A DNA stretch of 64,000 nt from REEB95 sp035934235 (GTDB taxonomy: Bacteria > Pseudomonadota > Alphaproteobacteria > ATCC43930 > CGMCC-115725): contig DASYYB010000040.1 in assembly GCA_035934235.1 (NCBI GenBank), forward strand, positions 58,665 to 122,664, in the 5' to 3' direction. A model generated the notes under the pieces. The model saw nothing but the letters and a program-made list of their open reading frames with translations. It was not told where the DNA came from and made no database searches. Each line of letters begins with the position of its first letter. Position 1 is the stretch's first letter. A program made the translations under genes and the position numbers. Shown one piece after another: positions 16,109-24,823 of this stretch.

Positions 16109-17510
16109 ACGCGTCAGCCTGCTCGATCGTACCCTCAATTCGCTGCGCGGCGCCTGGCGCGACATTGCCGCCTCGGCGCGTGACGCGTTGTCGAGCCAGC
16201 CGCGGCCGGAACTGTCGCGCGAAGATGCCGAACGCCTGCGCGTCCAACTGCGCGACTGTCTCGAAGGCAAAGGCGGCGAAGTCTCGGCGCGCGCCCGCGC
16301 TGCCGGACTCGGTCGCACCTATCTCGCGCTCAACGCTGTCGGCCGCGAGCGGTTCCTGCGGCTGCTGGCGGTCGAGTTCGACATCGATCACGCCGAAGTC
16401 GGACGCATCAGCGCGCAGCTCCGATCCGCCGCCGACGATTTCGAGCGCGGCAAGATCGAGCGCACGCTGCGCCACGCGCTCGAGCCACCGCGCGTCCGGC
16501 TGTTGACCCAGTTCAATGCGTTACCGGAAGGCGTCAAGTTCCTGGTCGACATGCGCGCCGAACTGATACGTCTCGGCCGCGAGGACGTCGAGCTCTCGGC
16601 GCTCGAACAGGATTTAAAGACGCTGCTCGCCAGCTGGTTCGACATCGGGTTCCTCGAGCTGCACAGCATCGGTTGGGGTTCGCCGGCGGCGCTACTCGAA
16701 AAGCTGATGCACTACGAGGCGGTGCACGAGATCCGCAGCTGGAACGACCTCAAGAACCGGCTTGAAGCCGATCGCCGCTGCTTCGCCTTCTTCCATCCGC
16801 GCATGCCGCAGGAGCCGATCATCTTCGTCGAGGTCGCCTTGACCAAGGGCATGTCCGACAACGTGCAGTCGCTGCTCGACGAAAGTGCGCCGATCGACGA
16901 CCCAACCGAAACCGACACGGCGAATTTCTATTCGATCTCGAACTGCCAGCGCGGCCTGTGGGGCATCAGCTTCGGCGATTTCCTGATCAAGCGCGTCGTC
17001 GACATGCTCGCTGCCGAGCTGCCGCACCTCAAGACCTATACGACGCTGTCGCCGATCCCCGGCTTCAGCGCCTGGCTCGAGAAGCGGGTGGCGGAGGAGG
17101 GCGACGATCTGCTGACCGAAGAGGAGCGCACGGCAATCGCGGCGCTGCCCGGCGGCGGCCAGGGTGGTTTCGCGGCGCTGATCGCTCGGCCCGATTGGAG
17201 CGCCGACGCAACCGTCGTGCAGGTCCTCAAGGCGCCGCTCATGCGGCTGTGCGCGCGTTACCTGTTGAACGAGACGACGCCGGCCGGTCGGGCCATCGAC
17301 CCGGTGGCGCATTTCCATCTCAGCAACGGCGCGCGGATCGAGCGGATCAATTGGCACGCCGACACGTCGAAAAAGGGCCTGCAACAGTCCTTCGGCATGA
17401 TGATCAACTACCTCTACCGCCTCGGCGATATCGAGCAGAACCACGAGGCCTATACCGGCGAAGGCCGTATCACCGCAGCGAGTGCGGTGACCCGACTAAT
17501 CAAAGAATGA
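16101..17510 (+). CDS. Malonyl-CoA decarboxylase
   Basis: 469 aa; converts malonyl-CoA to acetyl-CoA and CO2. An N-terminal helical domain (about residues 1-150) precedes the GNAT-like catalytic domain beginning near FDIGFLELHSIGWGSPAALLEKLMHYEAVHEI. Conserved family blocks include the HPRMPQEPIIFVEVALTKG segment and the C-terminal DPVAHFHLSNGARIERINW region holding the catalytic His. The start ATG at 16101 lies inside the 3' end of nnr (8-nt overlap). Family members are called MatA, MLYCD or MCD. Together with mce and mmsA in this window it suggests active C3 acyl-CoA metabolism. Confidence 0.93.
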   Translation: MSERVSLLDRTLNSLRGAWRDIAASARDALSSQPRPELSREDAERLRVQLRDCLEGKGGEVSARARAAGLGRTYLALNAVGRERFLRLLAVEFDIDHAEVGRISAQLRSAADDFERGKIERTLRHALEPPRVRLLTQFNALPEGVKFLVDMRAELIRLGREDVELSALEQDLKTLLASWFDIGFLELHSIGWGSPAALLEKLMHYEAVHEIRSWNDLKNRLEADRRCFAFFHPRMPQEPIIFVEVALTKGMSDNVQSLLDESAPIDDPTETDTANFYSISNCQRGLWGISFGDFLIKRVVDMLAAELPHLKTYTTLSPIPGFSAWLEKRVAEEGDDLLTEEERTAIAALPGGGQGGFAALIARPDWSADATVVQVLKAPLMRLCARYLLNETTPAGRAIDPVAHFHLSNGARIERINWHADTSKKGLQQSFGMMINYLYRLGDIEQNHEAYTGEGRITAASAVTRLIKE

Positions 17511-17601
17511 ATTGGGTTACTAAGGCTGAGGATAAATGACTGAAAAAGCCGCCAACCTTATTGACATTCAGGCCTAATTCCCGGCATTAATCGTTCACGA
17601 G

Positions 17602-17625
17602 TTATCCCCAAGGGCCTGTGGATAA
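17602..17625. promoter_or_regulatory. Pair of inverted DnaA-box sequences
   Basis: TTATCCCCA (17602-17610, one mismatch to TTATCCACA) faces TGTGGATAA (17617-17625, a perfect box on the other strand), in a locally AT-richer gap after malonyl-CoA decarboxylase. Single boxes also occur at 13123-13131 (perfect) and 50595-50603 (TGTGGACAA). No clear origin-like cluster is seen. Confidence 0.45.
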
Positions 17626-17694
17626 AACGCCACCGACAAGGCGGACGCCGCAAGCCAGGGGTTTCGGGGGGCTGCGAACCTGTTCGAACGTCTT

Positions 17695-17931
17695 ATGCAA
17701 AACCGCCGCGAGCCGGTCGAGGTGAGGAGCGGTGACCGCTTCTGTCGTCGGCGTCGGGACAGGGTGATGGAAATGGTCACCGTCACGGATTTGCGTCCGG
17801 ATCCGCTCGGCATTCCGCACGTGCATTTCAAATTGACCTTCGAGGAGGCCGCTATCGGCCGGGTCGAAGGTGGCCGACGCGTGCTGGCCTTGAACTCGTT
17901 CGTCGCGGCCTATAACGAGCGTATGGCCTGA
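17695..17931 (+). CDS. Small hypothetical protein, 78 aa
   Basis: Not recognised by function. The sequence looks protein-like rather than random: a basic RRRRDR stretch, then MVTVTDLRPDPLGIPHVHFKLTFE and a helix ending VLALNSFVAAYNERM. No signal peptide or membrane segment. The start is uncertain; ATG at 17695 has no good ribosome site, and the Met at residue 25 would leave only the conserved-looking part. It stands alone between malonyl-CoA decarboxylase and tRNA-Leu, with AT-rich upstream DNA. The opposite strand also has a 117-aa frame, which lacks these features. Confidence 0.55.
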   Translation: MQNRREPVEVRSGDRFCRRRRDRVMEMVTVTDLRPDPLGIPHVHFKLTFEEAAIGRVEGGRRVLALNSFVAAYNERMA

Positions 17932-18009
17932 GCGCCCGGCCGACGGCTTTTCCACCGTTAGACCCTGTGCTATGAACCCGGCTTCGCCGTGCGGCGGGCA
18001 CGTCCGGTT

Positions 18010-18094
18010 GCGGGCGTGGCGGAATTGGCAGACGCACTCGGTTTAGGTCCGAGCGACGCAAGTCGTGGGGGTTCGAATCCCTCCGCCCGCACCA
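18010..18094 (+). tRNA. tRNA-Leu (TAG)
   Basis: Type II tRNA with a long variable arm. Acceptor GCGGGCG pairs with CGCCCGC; the anticodon stem CTCGG/CCGAG encloses TTTAGGT, anticodon TAG. The T-loop is TTCGAAT, the discriminator A and CCA encoded. It lies 51 bp before tig, a common alphaproteobacterial arrangement. Confidence 0.97.
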
Positions 18095-18145
18095 CCGGAT
18101 TCACCTCGAAACCGGATAACCTCAGCAAGAAGAAGTCGTGACCCC

Positions 18146-19477
18146 ATGCAAGTGAGAGAGACCAGCGCCGAAGGCCTGAAGCACGAATTCACCGTCGTCG
18201 TCGCTGCCGCCGAGATCGAGAAAAAGATTCAAGACCGCTTGGCCGAGATCGGCCGTTCGGTGCGGTTGCCCGGCTTCCGCCAAGGCAAGGCGCCGCTCGC
18301 TTTGTTGAAGAAGCGCTACGGTCCGTCGGTCATGGGCGAAGTGGTCGAGCGTGCGGTCAACGACAGCTCGTCGGCGGCGATTAAAGAGCACAAGCTGCGT
18401 CCCGCGTTGCAGCCGAAGATCGAGATCGTCTCGTTCAACGAAGGCAAAGATCTCGAATACAAGCTCGCGGTGGAAGTGCTGCCGGAGATCGGTCCGGTTT
18501 CGCTCGATGGTATCGCGCTCGAACGCTGGAAGGCGGAGATACCCGACAGCGAAATCGATCAGGCGCTGGAACGCATCGCCAAGCAGCAGCGCAAGACCTC
18601 GCCGGTCGAACGCGCCGCCGACAAAGGCGACTTCGTGCGCATCGACTTCAAGGGCACCATCGACGGCGTCGCCTTTCCGGGCGGCAGCGCCGACAATTAC
18701 CTGCTCGAACTCGGTTCGGGCGGATTCATTCCCGGCTTCGAGGACCAGCTGGTCGGCGCGACGGCCGGCGAAACGCGCACTGTCGCCGTCACCTTTCCGG
18801 CGGATTACGGCAACGCCGACCTTGCCGGCAAGGCCGCCGCGTTCGCGGTCACGGTCAAGGAAGTGCGCCAGGCCGAGACCCAGCCGATCGACGAATCTCT
18901 TGCCACCGCCGTCGGCATGGAAAATCTCGCCGAGTTGCGTCAAGCGGTGCGCGAGCGCATCGAGCGCGAATATAGCGGCATCGCGCGACAGAAGGTGAAG
19001 CGCGAGTTGCTCGATCAGCTGGCTGCGCGCCACGGCTTTGCCGTGCCGCCCGGTATGCTCGATCTCGAGTTTCAGAGTCTGTGGCGCGAGGTCGAGGCCG
19101 AGCGCAAGCGCGCCAAGGAAGGCGGCGTGCCGGACCCCGAACTCAGCAAGGACGACGCCGAGCTCAAGGTCGAGTTCCAGGCGTTGTCGGAGCGGCGCGT
19201 GCGGCTCGGATTGCTGCTGAACGAGATCGGCCGCACCAATTCGATCACCGTCACGAACGAGGAACTCAACCGCGCCGTCATCGACCGTGCGCGCGGCTTT
19301 CCCGGCCGGGAACGGGAAGTGCTAGACTTCTACCGCAACAATCCTCAGACGCTCGACAGCCTGCGGGCGCCGATCTATGAGGACAAGGTCGTCGACTTCA
19401 TCCTCGGCAAGGTGAACGTGACCGAGCGCAGCGTGCCGCCGGCGGAATTGACCGCCGCCGCGACCAAGGAAGACTGA
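18146..19477 (+). CDS. tig: Trigger factor, ribosome-associated chaperone and peptidyl-prolyl isomerase
   Basis: 443 aa. Residues 1-about 115 are the ribosome-binding domain with the GFRQGKAPL signature loop near residue 45. The FKBP-type PPIase domain follows (GDFVRIDFKGTIDG through GFEDQLVGATAGE, roughly 150-240). The rest is the helical arm domain. The start at 18146 (MQVRETSAEG) is the family N-terminus; the longer frame begins inside tRNA-Leu and is rejected. Just upstream of clpP, so folding and degradation genes are clustered. Confidence 0.96.
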   Translation: MQVRETSAEGLKHEFTVVVAAAEIEKKIQDRLAEIGRSVRLPGFRQGKAPLALLKKRYGPSVMGEVVERAVNDSSSAAIKEHKLRPALQPKIEIVSFNEGKDLEYKLAVEVLPEIGPVSLDGIALERWKAEIPDSEIDQALERIAKQQRKTSPVERAADKGDFVRIDFKGTIDGVAFPGGSADNYLLELGSGGFIPGFEDQLVGATAGETRTVAVTFPADYGNADLAGKAAAFAVTVKEVRQAETQPIDESLATAVGMENLAELRQAVRERIEREYSGIARQKVKRELLDQLAARHGFAVPPGMLDLEFQSLWREVEAERKRAKEGGVPDPELSKDDAELKVEFQALSERRVRLGLLLNEIGRTNSITVTNEELNRAVIDRARGFPGREREVLDFYRNNPQTLDSLRAPIYEDKVVDFILGKVNVTERSVPPAELTAAATKED

Positions 19478-19514
19478 AGGCGACGATCGACCCAAGAAGC
19501 GAGGACAAGTAGCG

Positions 19515-20150
19515 ATGCAGGATCCGTTCGAGCAATACATGCAGACGCTCGTGCCGATGGTGGTCGAGCAGACCAACCGCGGCGAGCGTGCCTACGACAT
19601 CTATTCGCGCCTGTTGAAGGAGCGAATCATTTTCCTGGTCGGGCCGGTCAACGACATGGTCTCGAGTCTGATCTGCGCCCAGCTCTTGTTCCTCGAATCC
19701 GAGAATCCGACCAAGGACATCTCGCTCTACATCAATTCGCCCGGCGGCGTCGTTACCTCGGGTCTGGCGATCTACGACACCATGCAATACATCCGGCCGG
19801 ATATCGCCACGGTCTGCATCGGCATGGCCGCGTCGATGGGGTCGCTGTTGTTGACCGCCGGCGCCAAGGGCAAGCGTGTCGCGCTACCCAATGCCAGCAT
19901 CATGATCCATCAGCCGTCGGGCGGCTTCCAAGGCCAGGCCACCGACATCGAGATCCATGCCCGCGAGATTTTGCGCACGCGTGCCCGGCTCAACGAGATC
20001 TACGTCAGGCATACCGGCCAGTCGCTCGACGCAGTGGCAACCGCCCTCGAGCGTGATCGTTTCATGTCGCCGGACGAGGCCAAGGCCTTCGGCCTGATCG
20101 ACGAGGTCATGACCAACCGCCCGGTCACAGCCGACGAAAAACGCACCTGA
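19515..20150 (+). CDS. clpP: ATP-dependent Clp protease proteolytic subunit
   Basis: 211-aa serine peptidase that forms the double heptameric ring closed by ClpX. The catalytic Ser lies in GMAASMGSLLLTAG (about S107), His in MIHQPSGG (about H132), and Asp in the ERDRFMSPDEAKAFGLID block. GGVVTSGLAIYDTM marks the Gly-rich loop. The start follows GAGGACAAG, 37 bp after tig. The next gene, clpX, is separated by 207 bp that hold their own signals. Confidence 0.97.
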   Translation: MQDPFEQYMQTLVPMVVEQTNRGERAYDIYSRLLKERIIFLVGPVNDMVSSLICAQLLFLESENPTKDISLYINSPGGVVTSGLAIYDTMQYIRPDIATVCIGMAASMGSLLLTAGAKGKRVALPNASIMIHQPSGGFQGQATDIEIHAREILRTRARLNEIYVRHTGQSLDAVATALERDRFMSPDEAKAFGLIDEVMTNRPVTADEKRT

Positions 20151-20308
20151 CGCCCTGGTAAACGCGTTAACCCCTGGATTCGCGCGGCTTATTAACTAGT
20201 TATTGAACCCCGGGCCGTGCATAATGTTGAATGGAATAGGGCGTAAAAGGCCCTGTCGTCGTGAACCGGAACAAAAACCGGAGGCCGGCTCGGCGGATGG
20301 CAGCGGCG

Positions 20309-20336
20309 CGAGGCATGCAGGGAACCGCATGCCTCG
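20309..20336 (+). promoter_or_regulatory. Perfect 10-bp hairpin in the clpX leader
   Basis: CGAGGCATGC (20309-20318) pairs with GCATGCCTCG (20327-20336), loop AGGGAACC. It ends 21 nt before the clpX ATG and is not followed by a T-tract, so it is not an ordinary terminator. It could be an mRNA control element or an operator. Two weaker inverted repeats lie upstream in the same 207-bp gap. Confidence 0.45.
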
Positions 20337-20357
20337 GATGGTGTTGACGGAGAGACC

Positions 20358-21623
20358 ATGACCAAGCCGAGCGGCGGCGATTCGAAGAATACGCTCTACT
20401 GCTCCTTCTGCGGCAAGAGCCAGCACGAGGTCCGCAAGCTCATTGCCGGGCCGACAGTGTTCATCTGCGATGAATGCGTCGAGCTCTGCATGGACATCAT
20501 CCGTGAGGAGCACAAGACAACCCTCGTCAAGTCGCGAGACGGGATTCCGACGCCGCGCGACATCTGCAAGGTGCTCGATGATTATGTGATTGGCCAGGAC
20601 CACGCCAAGCGCGTGCTATCGGTCGCCGTTCACAATCACTACAAGCGCCTGGCGCACGGCGCCAAGAGCAACGATGTCGAGCTTGCGAAGTCGAACATCC
20701 TGCTGGTCGGGCCGACTGGCTCGGGCAAGACGCTGCTGGCGCAGACGCTGGCGCGAATCATCGACGTGCCGTTCACCATGGCCGACGCGACGACGCTGAC
20801 CGAGGCCGGTTATGTCGGCGAGGACGTCGAGAACATCATCCTGAAGCTGCTCCAGGCCGCTGATTACAACGTCGAGCGGGCGCAGCGCGGCATCGTTTAT
20901 ATCGACGAGGTCGACAAGATCTCGCGCAAGTCGGACAACCCGTCGATCACCCGCGACGTGTCGGGCGAAGGCGTGCAGCAGGCGCTCCTCAAGATCATGG
21001 AAGGCACCATCGCCTCGGTGCCGCCGCAGGGTGGCCGCAAGCACCCGCAGCAGGAATTCCTCCAGGTCGACACCACCAACATCCTGTTCATCTGCGGCGG
21101 CGCGTTCGCCGGGCTGGAAAAGCTCATCGCTCAGCGCCGTCAGGGTACCTCGATCGGCTTCGGCGCCGAAGTGCGCGCGCCCGAGGAACGGAAGACCGGC
21201 GAGATCCTCAAGGATCTCGAGCCCGAGGATTTGCTTAAGTTCGGCCTGATTCCCGAGTTCGTCGGCCGCTTGCCGGTGGTCGCGACTCTCGACGACCTCG
21301 ACGAGAGCGCGCTGGTCGACATCCTTACCAAGCCGAAGAACGCGCTGGTCAAGCAATACCAGCGTCTGTTCGAGATGGAAGACGTCCGGCTCGAGTTCAA
21401 CGACGAGGCGCTCAAGGCGATTTCGCACAAGGCGATCGGGCGCAAGACCGGTGCGCGCGGTTTGCGCTCGATCATGGAGGCGATTCTGCTCGAGCCGATG
21501 TTCGAGCTGCCGGGCCTCGAGGGCGTCACCGGCATCGTCATCAATCGCGAGGTCGTCGAAGGCCGCGCCCAACCGCTCCACATCTACTCGGAGCGCCGGG
21601 GCGACGTCCCGACCAGCGCCTGA
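20358..21623 (+). CDS. clpX: ClpX ATPase, unfoldase subunit of ClpXP
   Basis: 421-aa AAA+ unfoldase feeding substrates to ClpP. Residues 1-50 are the zinc-binding domain, with Cys pairs at about 15/18 and 37/40 (CSFCGK, CDEC). Walker A is GPTGSGKT (about 118-125) and Walker B is VYIDEVDKI. The pore loop GYVGEDVE and the ClpP-binding IGF-type loop (SIGFGAEV) are visible. The C-terminal part holds the sensor-2 GARGLRSIME. It carries its own long leader, so it can be expressed independently of clpP. Confidence 0.97.
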   Translation: MTKPSGGDSKNTLYCSFCGKSQHEVRKLIAGPTVFICDECVELCMDIIREEHKTTLVKSRDGIPTPRDICKVLDDYVIGQDHAKRVLSVAVHNHYKRLAHGAKSNDVELAKSNILLVGPTGSGKTLLAQTLARIIDVPFTMADATTLTEAGYVGEDVENIILKLLQAADYNVERAQRGIVYIDEVDKISRKSDNPSITRDVSGEGVQQALLKIMEGTIASVPPQGGRKHPQQEFLQVDTTNILFICGGAFAGLEKLIAQRRQGTSIGFGAEVRAPEERKTGEILKDLEPEDLLKFGLIPEFVGRLPVVATLDDLDESALVDILTKPKNALVKQYQRLFEMEDVRLEFNDEALKAISHKAIGRKTGARGLRSIMEAILLEPMFELPGLEGVTGIVINREVVEGRAQPLHIYSERRGDVPTSA

Positions 21624-21628
21624 TCGCC

Positions 21629-21649
21629 GCCGGCTGCCGGCCGGCTTTT
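21629..21649 (+). terminator. Intrinsic terminator after clpX
   Basis: Stem GCCGGC (21629-21634) with GCCGGC (21640-21645), 5-nt loop, then TTTTG, 5 bp past the clpX stop. The short T-run makes it moderate. The gap on to lon (about 160 bp) must hold a promoter; I could not place one that meets consensus spacing. Confidence 0.6.
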
Positions 21650-21807
21650 GTCACAAATCCGATTCGAGTGCGCCGCACGGCGCAAATCCGGGCACGACCC
21701 CTTGATCTGGGCCGGCCGGCGGGCCACCTTATGTTGTGCTATAGTTCCCGTTGATCCCGGCGCGCCCTGGGGCGTTCTGTCTTACGGGCTTCCTTGAAAG
21801 GAGCAGC

Positions 21808-24213
21808 ATGCTCGATCTGCCGCGCGGCAATCTCTATCCGGTCCTGCCCTTGCGGGACATCGTCGTTTTCCCGCACATGATCGTGCCGCTCTTCGTCGGC
21901 CGCGAGAAGTCCGTGCGCGCCCTCGAAGACGTGATGAAGGACGACAAGCAGATCCTGCTGGTCACGCAGAAGAACGCCGCCCAAGACGATCCGACGACGT
22001 CCGACATCTATTCGGTCGGCACCATCGGCACGGTGCTGCAACTCCTCAAACTGCCTGACGGCACGGTCAAGGCGCTGGTCGAAGGCGGCGCGCGGGCGCG
22101 CATCGCGCGCTATGCCGAGAACGAGGCGTTTTTCCAGGCCTATGCCGAGCCGATGCCGGATCAGCCGGGCGAGCAGAGTGAGCTCGAGGCGCTGGCGCGC
22201 ACAGCGACGTCGCAGTTCGAGGCCTATATCAAGCTCAACAAGAAGATTCCGCCTGAGGTGCTGGTCTCGATCAACCAGATCGACGATCCGTCGAAGCTCG
22301 CCGACACGCTCGCGTCGCACCTGACGCTGAAGATTCCCGAGAAGCAGGAGCTGCTCGAGACTGAAACCGTGTCCGGCCGGCTCGAGAAGGTCTTCGGCTA
22401 CATGGAAAGCGAGATCGGCGTTCTTCAGGTCGAGAAGCGCATCCGCTCGCGCGTCAAGCGCCAGATGGAGAAGACGCAGCGCGAGTACTACCTCAACGAG
22501 CAGCTCAAGGCGATCCAGAAGGAGCTCGGCGAGGGTGAGGACGGCCGCGACGAGCTGGCCGAGCTCGAAGAGCGCATCAATAAGACCAAGCTGTCGAAGG
22601 AAGCGCGCGACAAGGCGATGGGCGAAGTGAAGAAGCTCCGCACCATGAGTCCGATGTCGGCCGAAGCGACGGTCGTCCGCAACTATCTCGACTGGATGCT
22701 GTCGATTCCCTGGCAGACGCGCTCGAAGGTGAAGCGTGACATCAAGTCCGCCGAAAAGGTTTTGAACGCCGACCACTACGGCCTCGAAAAGGTCAAGGAA
22801 CGCATCCTCGAATACCTCGCGGTGCAAAACCGCATGCGCAAGGTCAAGGGTCCGATCCTGTGCCTGGTCGGCCCGCCCGGCGTCGGCAAGACGTCGCTCG
22901 GCAAGTCGGTGGCGCGCGCCACCGGCCGCAGCTTCGTGCGCATGTCGCTGGGCGGCGTGCGCGACGAGGCCGAGATCCGTGGCCACCGCCGGACCTATAT
23001 CGGCTCGATGCCCGGCAAGATCATCCAGGGCATGAAGAAGGCCAAGACCTCGAACCCGCTGTTCCTGTTGGACGAGGTGGACAAGCTCGGCGCCGATTGG
23101 CGCGGCGATCCGTCGTCCGCGCTGCTCGAAGTGCTCGATCCCGAGCAGAACACCACGTTCCAGGATCACTATCTCGAGGTCGACTACGACCTGTCGGACG
23201 TGATGTTCGTCACCACGGCCAACACGCTGCGTATGCCGCAGCCGCTGATGGACCGCATGGAGATCATCCGCATCCCCGGCTACACCGAGGACGAGAAGAT
23301 CCAGATTGCGCGCCGTCACCTGATCCCCAAGCAGATCAAGGCGCACGGCCTCAAGGACGGCGAGTGGTCGCTCAACGACGAGGCGTTGCAGGACCTCATC
23401 CGCTACTACACGCGTGAGGCTGGCGTGCGCAATCTCGAGCGCGAGATCGCCAATCTCGCGCGCAAGTCGATCAAGGAGATCATGATGCGCCGACTGAAGC
23501 GCGTCGCGATCACCCGCCGCAATCTCGAGAAATACGCGGGCGTCCGCCGCTTCCGCTATGGCGAGGTCGAGGAGACCGATCTGGTCGGCGTCACCACCGG
23601 CTTGGCCTGGACCGAAGTCGGCGGCGAGTTGCTGTCGATCGAGGCAGTGACGGTGCCCGGCAAGGGCAAGGTGACCGCGACCGGCAAGCTCGGCGACGTG
23701 ATGAGGGAGTCGGTGCAGGCGGCGGAAAGCTACGTCAAGTCGCGTAGCACCGCGTTCGGCATTGTGCCCACCATCTTCGAGAAGAAGGACATCCACGTCC
23801 ACGTTCCCGAAGGTGCCACGCCCAAGGACGGCCCGTCGGCCGGCGTCGCCATGCTGACCTCGATCGTCTCGGTGCTGACCGGCATTCCGGTGCGCAAGGA
23901 CATCGCCATGACCGGCGAGATCACGTTGCGCGGCCGCGTGCTGCCGATCGGCGGCTTGAAGGAGAAGCTGCTGGCGGCGTTGCGCGGCGGACTCAAGACG
24001 GTGCTGATCCCGAAGGACAACGAGAAGGACCTTGCCGAGATCCCAGACAACGTGAAGGACGAGATCGCGGTGGTTCCGGTGTCGTCGGTCGACGACCTCT
24101 TGAAGCACGCGCTGGTCAAGCCGTTGACGCCGATCACCTGGAGCGAGGACGGCGAGACTCCGGCGGTCATTGCGCCGAAAACCGACGGGCGGCCTGGAGT
24201 CGTGACGCACTAA
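21808..24213 (+). CDS. lon: ATP-dependent endopeptidase Lon
   Basis: 801 aa, degrades misfolded and regulatory proteins. The N-terminal LON substrate-binding domain starts with LYPVLPLRDIVVFPHM and runs to about residue 200. A coiled-coil linker (EQLKAIQKELGEGEDG) follows. The AAA+ domain has Walker A GPPGVGKTSLGK (about 355) and FLLDEVDKLG. The C-terminal peptidase domain carries the catalytic Ser in PKDGPSAGVAM and Lys in GGLKEKLLAA. The start at 21808 follows GAAAGGAG; 19 codons of upstream in-frame sequence are rejected. Confidence 0.97.
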   Translation: MLDLPRGNLYPVLPLRDIVVFPHMIVPLFVGREKSVRALEDVMKDDKQILLVTQKNAAQDDPTTSDIYSVGTIGTVLQLLKLPDGTVKALVEGGARARIARYAENEAFFQAYAEPMPDQPGEQSELEALARTATSQFEAYIKLNKKIPPEVLVSINQIDDPSKLADTLASHLTLKIPEKQELLETETVSGRLEKVFGYMESEIGVLQVEKRIRSRVKRQMEKTQREYYLNEQLKAIQKELGEGEDGRDELAELEERINKTKLSKEARDKAMGEVKKLRTMSPMSAEATVVRNYLDWMLSIPWQTRSKVKRDIKSAEKVLNADHYGLEKVKERILEYLAVQNRMRKVKGPILCLVGPPGVGKTSLGKSVARATGRSFVRMSLGGVRDEAEIRGHRRTYIGSMPGKIIQGMKKAKTSNPLFLLDEVDKLGADWRGDPSSALLEVLDPEQNTTFQDHYLEVDYDLSDVMFVTTANTLRMPQPLMDRMEIIRIPGYTEDEKIQIARRHLIPKQIKAHGLKDGEWSLNDEALQDLIRYYTREAGVRNLEREIANLARKSIKEIMMRRLKRVAITRRNLEKYAGVRRFRYGEVEETDLVGVTTGLAWTEVGGELLSIEAVTVPGKGKVTATGKLGDVMRESVQAAESYVKSRSTAFGIVPTIFEKKDIHVHVPEGATPKDGPSAGVAMLTSIVSVLTGIPVRKDIAMTGEITLRGRVLPIGGLKEKLLAALRGGLKTVLIPKDNEKDLAEIPDNVKDEIAVVPVSSVDDLLKHALVKPLTPITWSEDGETPAVIAPKTDGRPGVVTH

Positions 24214-24302
24214 GCGGGTCACATGTCGCGGACGATCGACGAGTCGATGCGAAAAATGCCGCGAATCGGGCAGAAAAAGCCGGATTCGCGGCCTTCCGCC
24301 GA

Positions 24303-24331
24303 TTGACCTTTCGGAAAAGGCCGATTTAGAC
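24303..24331 (+). promoter_or_regulatory. Sigma-70-type promoter of hupB
   Basis: TTGACC (24303-24308) and TTAGAC (24326-24331) are separated by exactly 17 bp, about 60 bp before the hupB start. The -35 is one base from consensus; the -10 is moderate. Confidence 0.65.
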
Positions 24332-24393
24332 TTTGCGCCGCCAAGCGCGAAGTCATCTCGACGCTCGCCGCGTGGCGCATGGAGGGCTCGCTC

Positions 24394-24666
24394 GTGAACA
24401 AGAATGAACTCGTAGACGCCGTCGCTACCGCCGCCACCATCAAGAAGTCCGAGGCGGAGACCGTGATCGACGCGGTCTTCGATTCAATCACCAAGGAACT
24501 GAAGAAGGGCGGCGAGGTCCGTCTTACCGGCTTCGGCACCTTCGTGGTTTCGCAACGCGCGGCGACCGAAGGCCGCAATCCGCGCACCGGCGAGACCATC
24601 AAGATCGCGGCCCGTAAGGTGCCGCGTTTCCGCGCCGGCAAAGGCCTCAAAGACGCCATCGCCTGA
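24394..24666 (+). CDS. hupB: DNA-binding protein HU
   Basis: 90-aa nucleoid protein. NKNELVDAVATAATIKKSEAE forms the dimerising helices. Then come GEVRLTGFGTFVVSQRAA and the DNA-binding arm with GRNPRTGETI, and the end reads VPRFRAGKGLKDA. The start is a GTG at 24394, 7 nt after GGAGGG; an ATG at 24379 overlaps that ribosome site and would add five non-family residues. Next to lon, as in many proteobacteria, with its own promoter and terminator. Confidence 0.95.
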   Translation: MNKNELVDAVATAATIKKSEAETVIDAVFDSITKELKKGGEVRLTGFGTFVVSQRAATEGRNPRTGETIKIAARKVPRFRAGKGLKDAIA

Positions 24667-24705
24667 GCGACTGCGCGCCCTTGCGGCGCGCACGGAATTG
24701 CCCCA

Positions 24706-24739
24706 GGCTGCGCGCACCAAGGCGGCGCGCAGCCGCTTT
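24706..24739 (+). terminator. Intrinsic terminator of hupB
   Basis: A 10-bp perfect stem (24706-24715 with 24725-24734), 9-nt loop, followed by GCTTTC. It lies 40 bp past the stop and 10 bp before tRNA-Val. The U-tract is short. Confidence 0.6.
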
Positions 24740-24748
24740 CCGCTGGCC

Positions 24749-24823
24749 GGGCGATTAGCTCAGCGGTAGAGCACCTCGTTTACACCGAGGGGGTCGGAGG
24801 TTCGAAACCTTCATCGCCCACCA
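24749..24823 (+). tRNA. tRNA-Val (TAC)
   Basis: Acceptor GGGCGAT pairs with ATCGCCC. The anticodon stem CCTCG/CGAGG encloses TTTACAC, anticodon TAC. The T-loop is TTCGAAA, the discriminator A, and CCA is encoded. The lon-hupB-tRNA-Val order is a familiar alphaproteobacterial one; here the genes to its right differ from the usual nuo cluster. Confidence 0.96.

Noticed and set aside
17511..17700. Possible replication origin
   Set aside because: Only one perfect and one imperfect DnaA box, no AT-rich unwinding block of useful size and no origin-linked genes; kept only as DnaA boxes.
21695..21745. Heat-shock (sigma-32) promoter for lon: CTTG at 21701 and CTTATGT at 21728
   Set aside because: Spacing between the elements is 23 bp against the expected 17-18, so it does not qualify.
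21739..24222. Very long open frame (827 codons) on the minus strand opposite lon
   Set aside because: It is rich in His, Arg, Asp and Leu with no domain; the plus-strand Lon is complete with all catalytic motifs. A codon-bias shadow.
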